15,539 nucleotides of DNA from Actinomycetota bacterium (GTDB lineage Bacteria; Actinomycetota; Acidimicrobiia; Acidimicrobiales; Microtrichaceae): assembly GCA_005777415.1 (NCBI GenBank), contig SXMI01000016.1, positions 1 to 15,539 on the forward strand, read 5' to 3'. The position numbers and the translations under genes are program-made. Below the pieces are notes generated by a model. It was given only the letters and a program-made list of their open reading frames with translations, made no database searches and had not been told where the DNA came from. Below, piece by piece: positions 13,601 to 15,539 of the stretch (the stretch's first letter is position 1; each line of letters opens with the position of its first letter).

Positions 13601-15325
13601 GTGCGCTCGCTCCGCCGTCGCCGGGTCGTCCTGGCTTGGTTGCTCCGGTTCGTGGTCCTCGTCGCCGTGGTCGTCACCTGGAAGGTGGCGCCGCTGTCGG
13701 TGCTCACCCGCCAGGCCGACGACGCCGAGATCGAGTCCTACGACGCCAGCTACGACCTGGACGCCGACGGCTCGCTGCTGGTGACCGAGACGGTCGTGGT
13801 CGACCTGCCGGCCGGCAAGCGCGGGATCTTCCGGGTGTTCGACACCGCCGACCCCCGCCGTCCCGACGTGACCCACCCCGTGCGGGTCGAGTCGGTGACC
13901 CGGGACGGCCGGGTGGAGCCGTGGATCTGGAACGACTCGGCGCCGGGGACGCAGACGATCCGGATCGGTGACGAGGACGAGTTCATCGGCCCCGGCGAGT
14001 TCACCTACCAGATCGTGTCGCGGACGGTCGGCGCGACCGAGCCGGCGTCGCTCGGTGGCGGGCGCGACGGCGAGGTCGCCTGGTGGTGGGACGTCGTCGG
14101 GTCCGGCTGGTCGATGCCCATGGAGACCGCCCGGGTGACCGCCTCGCTGCCGGCGGTGCCGCGGACGGTCGAGTGCGTCCAGGGCGTGGACACCCCCTGT
14201 CGGGCGCAGCAGGACGGGGCGTCGTTCACGCTGACGACCGGGCCGCTCGCCCCCTTCACCCCTGTCACGGTGCGCACGACCTTCCCCGAGGGGGCGCTCC
14301 CGGTGCCGCCCGGGTCCGCAGGACTCCCGGTGCTCCCGTTCATCCTCCTGGCGGTGCTGGCCGGAGCGGGCGCGGCGCTCGGGCTGTGGCTCGCCACCCG
14401 TGAGCGCCAGCCCGGGTTCCCCGTGCTCTTCGAGCCACCCGAGGGGATCGGGCCGGCGACGGGGGTGCGGGTGCTCCAGGAGGAGGACGCCGTCGACGAC
14501 CTGCAGGCCACCCTCTTCGACCTGGGTGCTCGGGGAGCGGTCGAGCTCCGCAGCACCGGTGACGGCTGGATGGTCGACCTGATCGCCGATCCGGCGACGC
14601 TGGAGATCCCGGAGGACGGCCGGGCGGTGCTCGACGGGCTGCGCCTCGACCAGGTCGGCGACGCGTTCGCCGTGAAGAAGACCGTGTCCTCGGGTTCGCG
14701 CATCTCCACGACGCTGTCCTCGTTGCGCAGCCGGGTCGCGGTGACGGCCGCTCCGTACCTGGAGCGGTCGTGGGCCGGGGTCCTGGGCCGGTTCCTGGTC
14801 CAGGCGTCCATCGCCGCGGTGATCGGTGCCGCCGTGCTCTGGCTGGGGTGGGCCCGCCGGGTCCCCTGGCCGCTGCTCCTCGGGGTGGCCGCGTTCGCGC
14901 TCGTCGGTGCCGGTCTGGCGGTCGACCGTTCCGTGCTGACCACCCACTCGGCGGCTGGCCGCGACCTGTGGAGCCGCGTCGGCGGGTTCGCCCGGTTCCT
15001 GTCCACGGAGTCCTCCGAGTCGCGCTTCGACGCCGCCGCCCACGCCGACTGGTACCCGAGGTACCTGGGGTGGGCCACGGCGCTCGGCGTGGCCGACGCC
15101 TGGGCGGCCCGGTTCGAGGTGCAGGGCGTCGACGTCAGCGAGGTCGGCTACGTGAGCGGCGTGGGTCCGCACGGCACCTTCACGTCCTCGGACCTGCGGG
15201 GATCGATCGCCTCGGCGATCAGCGGCGCCTCGGCGACCTACGCTGCCTCGGTCAGTTCCTCGTCGTCCGGCGGCGGTTTCAGCGGCGGAAGCGGCGGCGG
15301 GGGCGGCGGGGGCGGCTCGTGGTGA
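13601..15325 (+). CDS. DUF2207 domain membrane protein
   Basis: The 574-residue product matches the DUF2207 (YciQ-like) membrane protein family. An N-terminal helix (about residues 8-27) is followed by an extracytoplasmic beta domain ('AEIESYDASYDLDADGSLLVTETVVVDLPAGKRGIFRVF', 'EFIGPGEFTYQIVSRTVG'), a membrane helix ('LPVLPFILLAVLAGAGAALGLW'), a soluble segment ('PPEGIGPATGVRVLQEEDAVDDLQATLFDLGARGAVELR') typical of the family, two closely spaced helices ('FLVQASIAAVIGAAVLWLGW', 'WPLLLGVAAFALVGAGLAV'), and a C-terminal domain with 'WYPRYLGWATALGVADAWAARFE'. It ends in a Ser-rich then Gly-rich tail (residues about 552-574, closing GGSW), common in this family. The function is unknown. The adjacent LemA gene, 40 nt downstream, is a conserved partner. 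In-frame GTG 13592 is an alternative start. Confidence 0.9.
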   Translation: MRSLRRRRVVLAWLLRFVVLVAVVVTWKVAPLSVLTRQADDAEIESYDASYDLDADGSLLVTETVVVDLPAGKRGIFRVFDTADPRRPDVTHPVRVESVTRDGRVEPWIWNDSAPGTQTIRIGDEDEFIGPGEFTYQIVSRTVGATEPASLGGGRDGEVAWWWDVVGSGWSMPMETARVTASLPAVPRTVECVQGVDTPCRAQQDGASFTLTTGPLAPFTPVTVRTTFPEGALPVPPGSAGLPVLPFILLAVLAGAGAALGLWLATRERQPGFPVLFEPPEGIGPATGVRVLQEEDAVDDLQATLFDLGARGAVELRSTGDGWMVDLIADPATLEIPEDGRAVLDGLRLDQVGDAFAVKKTVSSGSRISTTLSSLRSRVAVTAAPYLERSWAGVLGRFLVQASIAAVIGAAVLWLGWARRVPWPLLLGVAAFALVGAGLAVDRSVLTTHSAAGRDLWSRVGGFARFLSTESSESRFDAAAHADWYPRYLGWATALGVADAWAARFEVQGVDVSEVGYVSGVGPHGTFTSSDLRGSIASAISGASATYAASVSSSSSGGGFSGGSGGGGGGGGSW

Positions 15326-15353
15326 GCCCGCCCCGGATCGAGCTCGGAGCAAC

Positions 15354-15359
15354 AGGGAG
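15354..15359 (+). promoter_or_regulatory. Ribosome binding site of the LemA gene (AGGGAG)
   Basis: AGGGAG sits six bases before GTG 15366 and decides that start. The GTG lies 40 nt after the DUF2207 stop, and no other in-frame start nearby is preceded by such a sequence. Confidence 0.6.
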
Positions 15360-15365
15360 CGACAC

Positions 15366-15539
15366 GTGACCATCATCCTCATCGTCGTCCTGGTGATCGT
15401 CGTGGCCATCGGCCTGGTGGCGGTCGTCGGGATGAACCGACTCCGCCAGCAGCGGGTGCTCGTCGACGAGGCGTACGCCGGGATCGACGTGCAACTCACC
15501 CGACGGGCCGAGCTGATCCCGAACCTGGTCGAGACGGTC
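15366..15539 (+). CDS. lemA: LemA family protein (partial, N-terminal 58 codons)
   Basis: The visible N-terminus has one hydrophobic membrane helix (about residues 2-22, 'TIILIVVLVIVVAIGLVAVVG') followed by 'NRLRQQRVLVDEAYAGIDVQLTRRAELIPNLVETV', the LemA signature in which a helix runs into 'IDVQLxRRxxLIPNLVETV'. LemA proteins are small membrane-anchored coiled helical proteins of unclear role; the helical bundle lies beyond the right edge. The gene follows the DUF2207 gene by 40 nt on the same strand, an arrangement common in bacteria, and probably shares its transcript. The product is cut by the end of the window. Confidence 0.9.
   Translation, partial: MTIILIVVLVIVVAIGLVAVVGMNRLRQQRVLVDEAYAGIDVQLTRRAELIPNLVETV

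Noticed and set aside
15270..15320. Gly-codon repeat run as a possible microsatellite or regulatory repeat
   Set aside because: It is explained as the Ser/Gly-rich tail typical of DUF2207 proteins ending in GGSW.
13505..15499. Long minus-strand extension of the AhpD-like reading frame (to 881 codons)
   Set aside because: The extension is antisense to the DUF2207 gene and is low-complexity Arg/Gly/Pro sequence. A good ribosome binding site and family similarity place the true start at 13504.

Overview
The window is very GC-rich chromosomal DNA with many GTG starts, 4-nt ATGA/GTGA-type gene overlaps, several GTG starts that look leaderless, and lipoprotein and secreted-protein signals of the Gram-positive type. 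Together with the gene families present (long mycobacterial-type arylsulfatase, CopC-CopD fusion, DUF2207/LemA pair, PaaG-like crotonase), this points to a high-GC actinobacterium. Acidimicrobiia is my best guess, but that is inference from composition and family content. No rRNA, tRNA, CRISPR array, insertion sequence or phage gene is visible. The genes are packed tightly and no gap without a gene exceeds about 100 bases.

Left part (1-6141): the N-terminal part of a FAD-linked 2-hydroxyacid dehydrogenase lies on the minus strand, running off the left edge. Only 30 bp away and divergent from it is a plus-strand run of three tightly linked genes: a dihydrodipicolinate-reductase-like NAD(P)H amine dehydrogenase, a 775-residue Cys-type sulfatase, and a monomeric-sarcosine-oxidase-type flavoenzyme. 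They read as one operon (4-nt overlap, then a 10-nt gap), which suggests a catabolic route for a sulfated and/or N-substituted compound. The substrate cannot be read from the sequence. A Blc-type lipocalin lipoprotein follows after 59 nt; its stop codon lies in a 21-bp tandem duplication.

Middle part (6187-8771, minus strand): a PaaG-like crotonase lies upstream of two unrecognised exported proteins whose reading frames overlap by 4 nt. One is a SnoaL/NTF2-like putative lipoprotein and the other a secreted Trp-rich protein.

Right part (8869-15539): a CopC-CopD fusion and a translationally coupled YtkA/FixH-like membrane-anchored protein form a probable copper-handling pair. A perfect 22-bp palindrome overlapping an ECF-sigma-like promoter precedes a membrane-anchored YceI-family protein. 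The 3' end of that gene overlaps by 70 nt, tail to tail, an ATP-grasp ligase gene on the other strand. The ATP-grasp gene is coupled to an upstream AhpD/carboxymuconolactone-decarboxylase-like gene (14-nt overlap). Divergent from these, a DUF2207 membrane protein is followed by a LemA-family gene cut by the right edge.

I do not see a clearly new defence, mobile or RNA system. The most interesting candidates are the sulfatase/oxidase operon, the palindrome-promoter in front of the YceI gene, the convergent overlap, and the uncharacterised two-gene exported module at 6187-7871.
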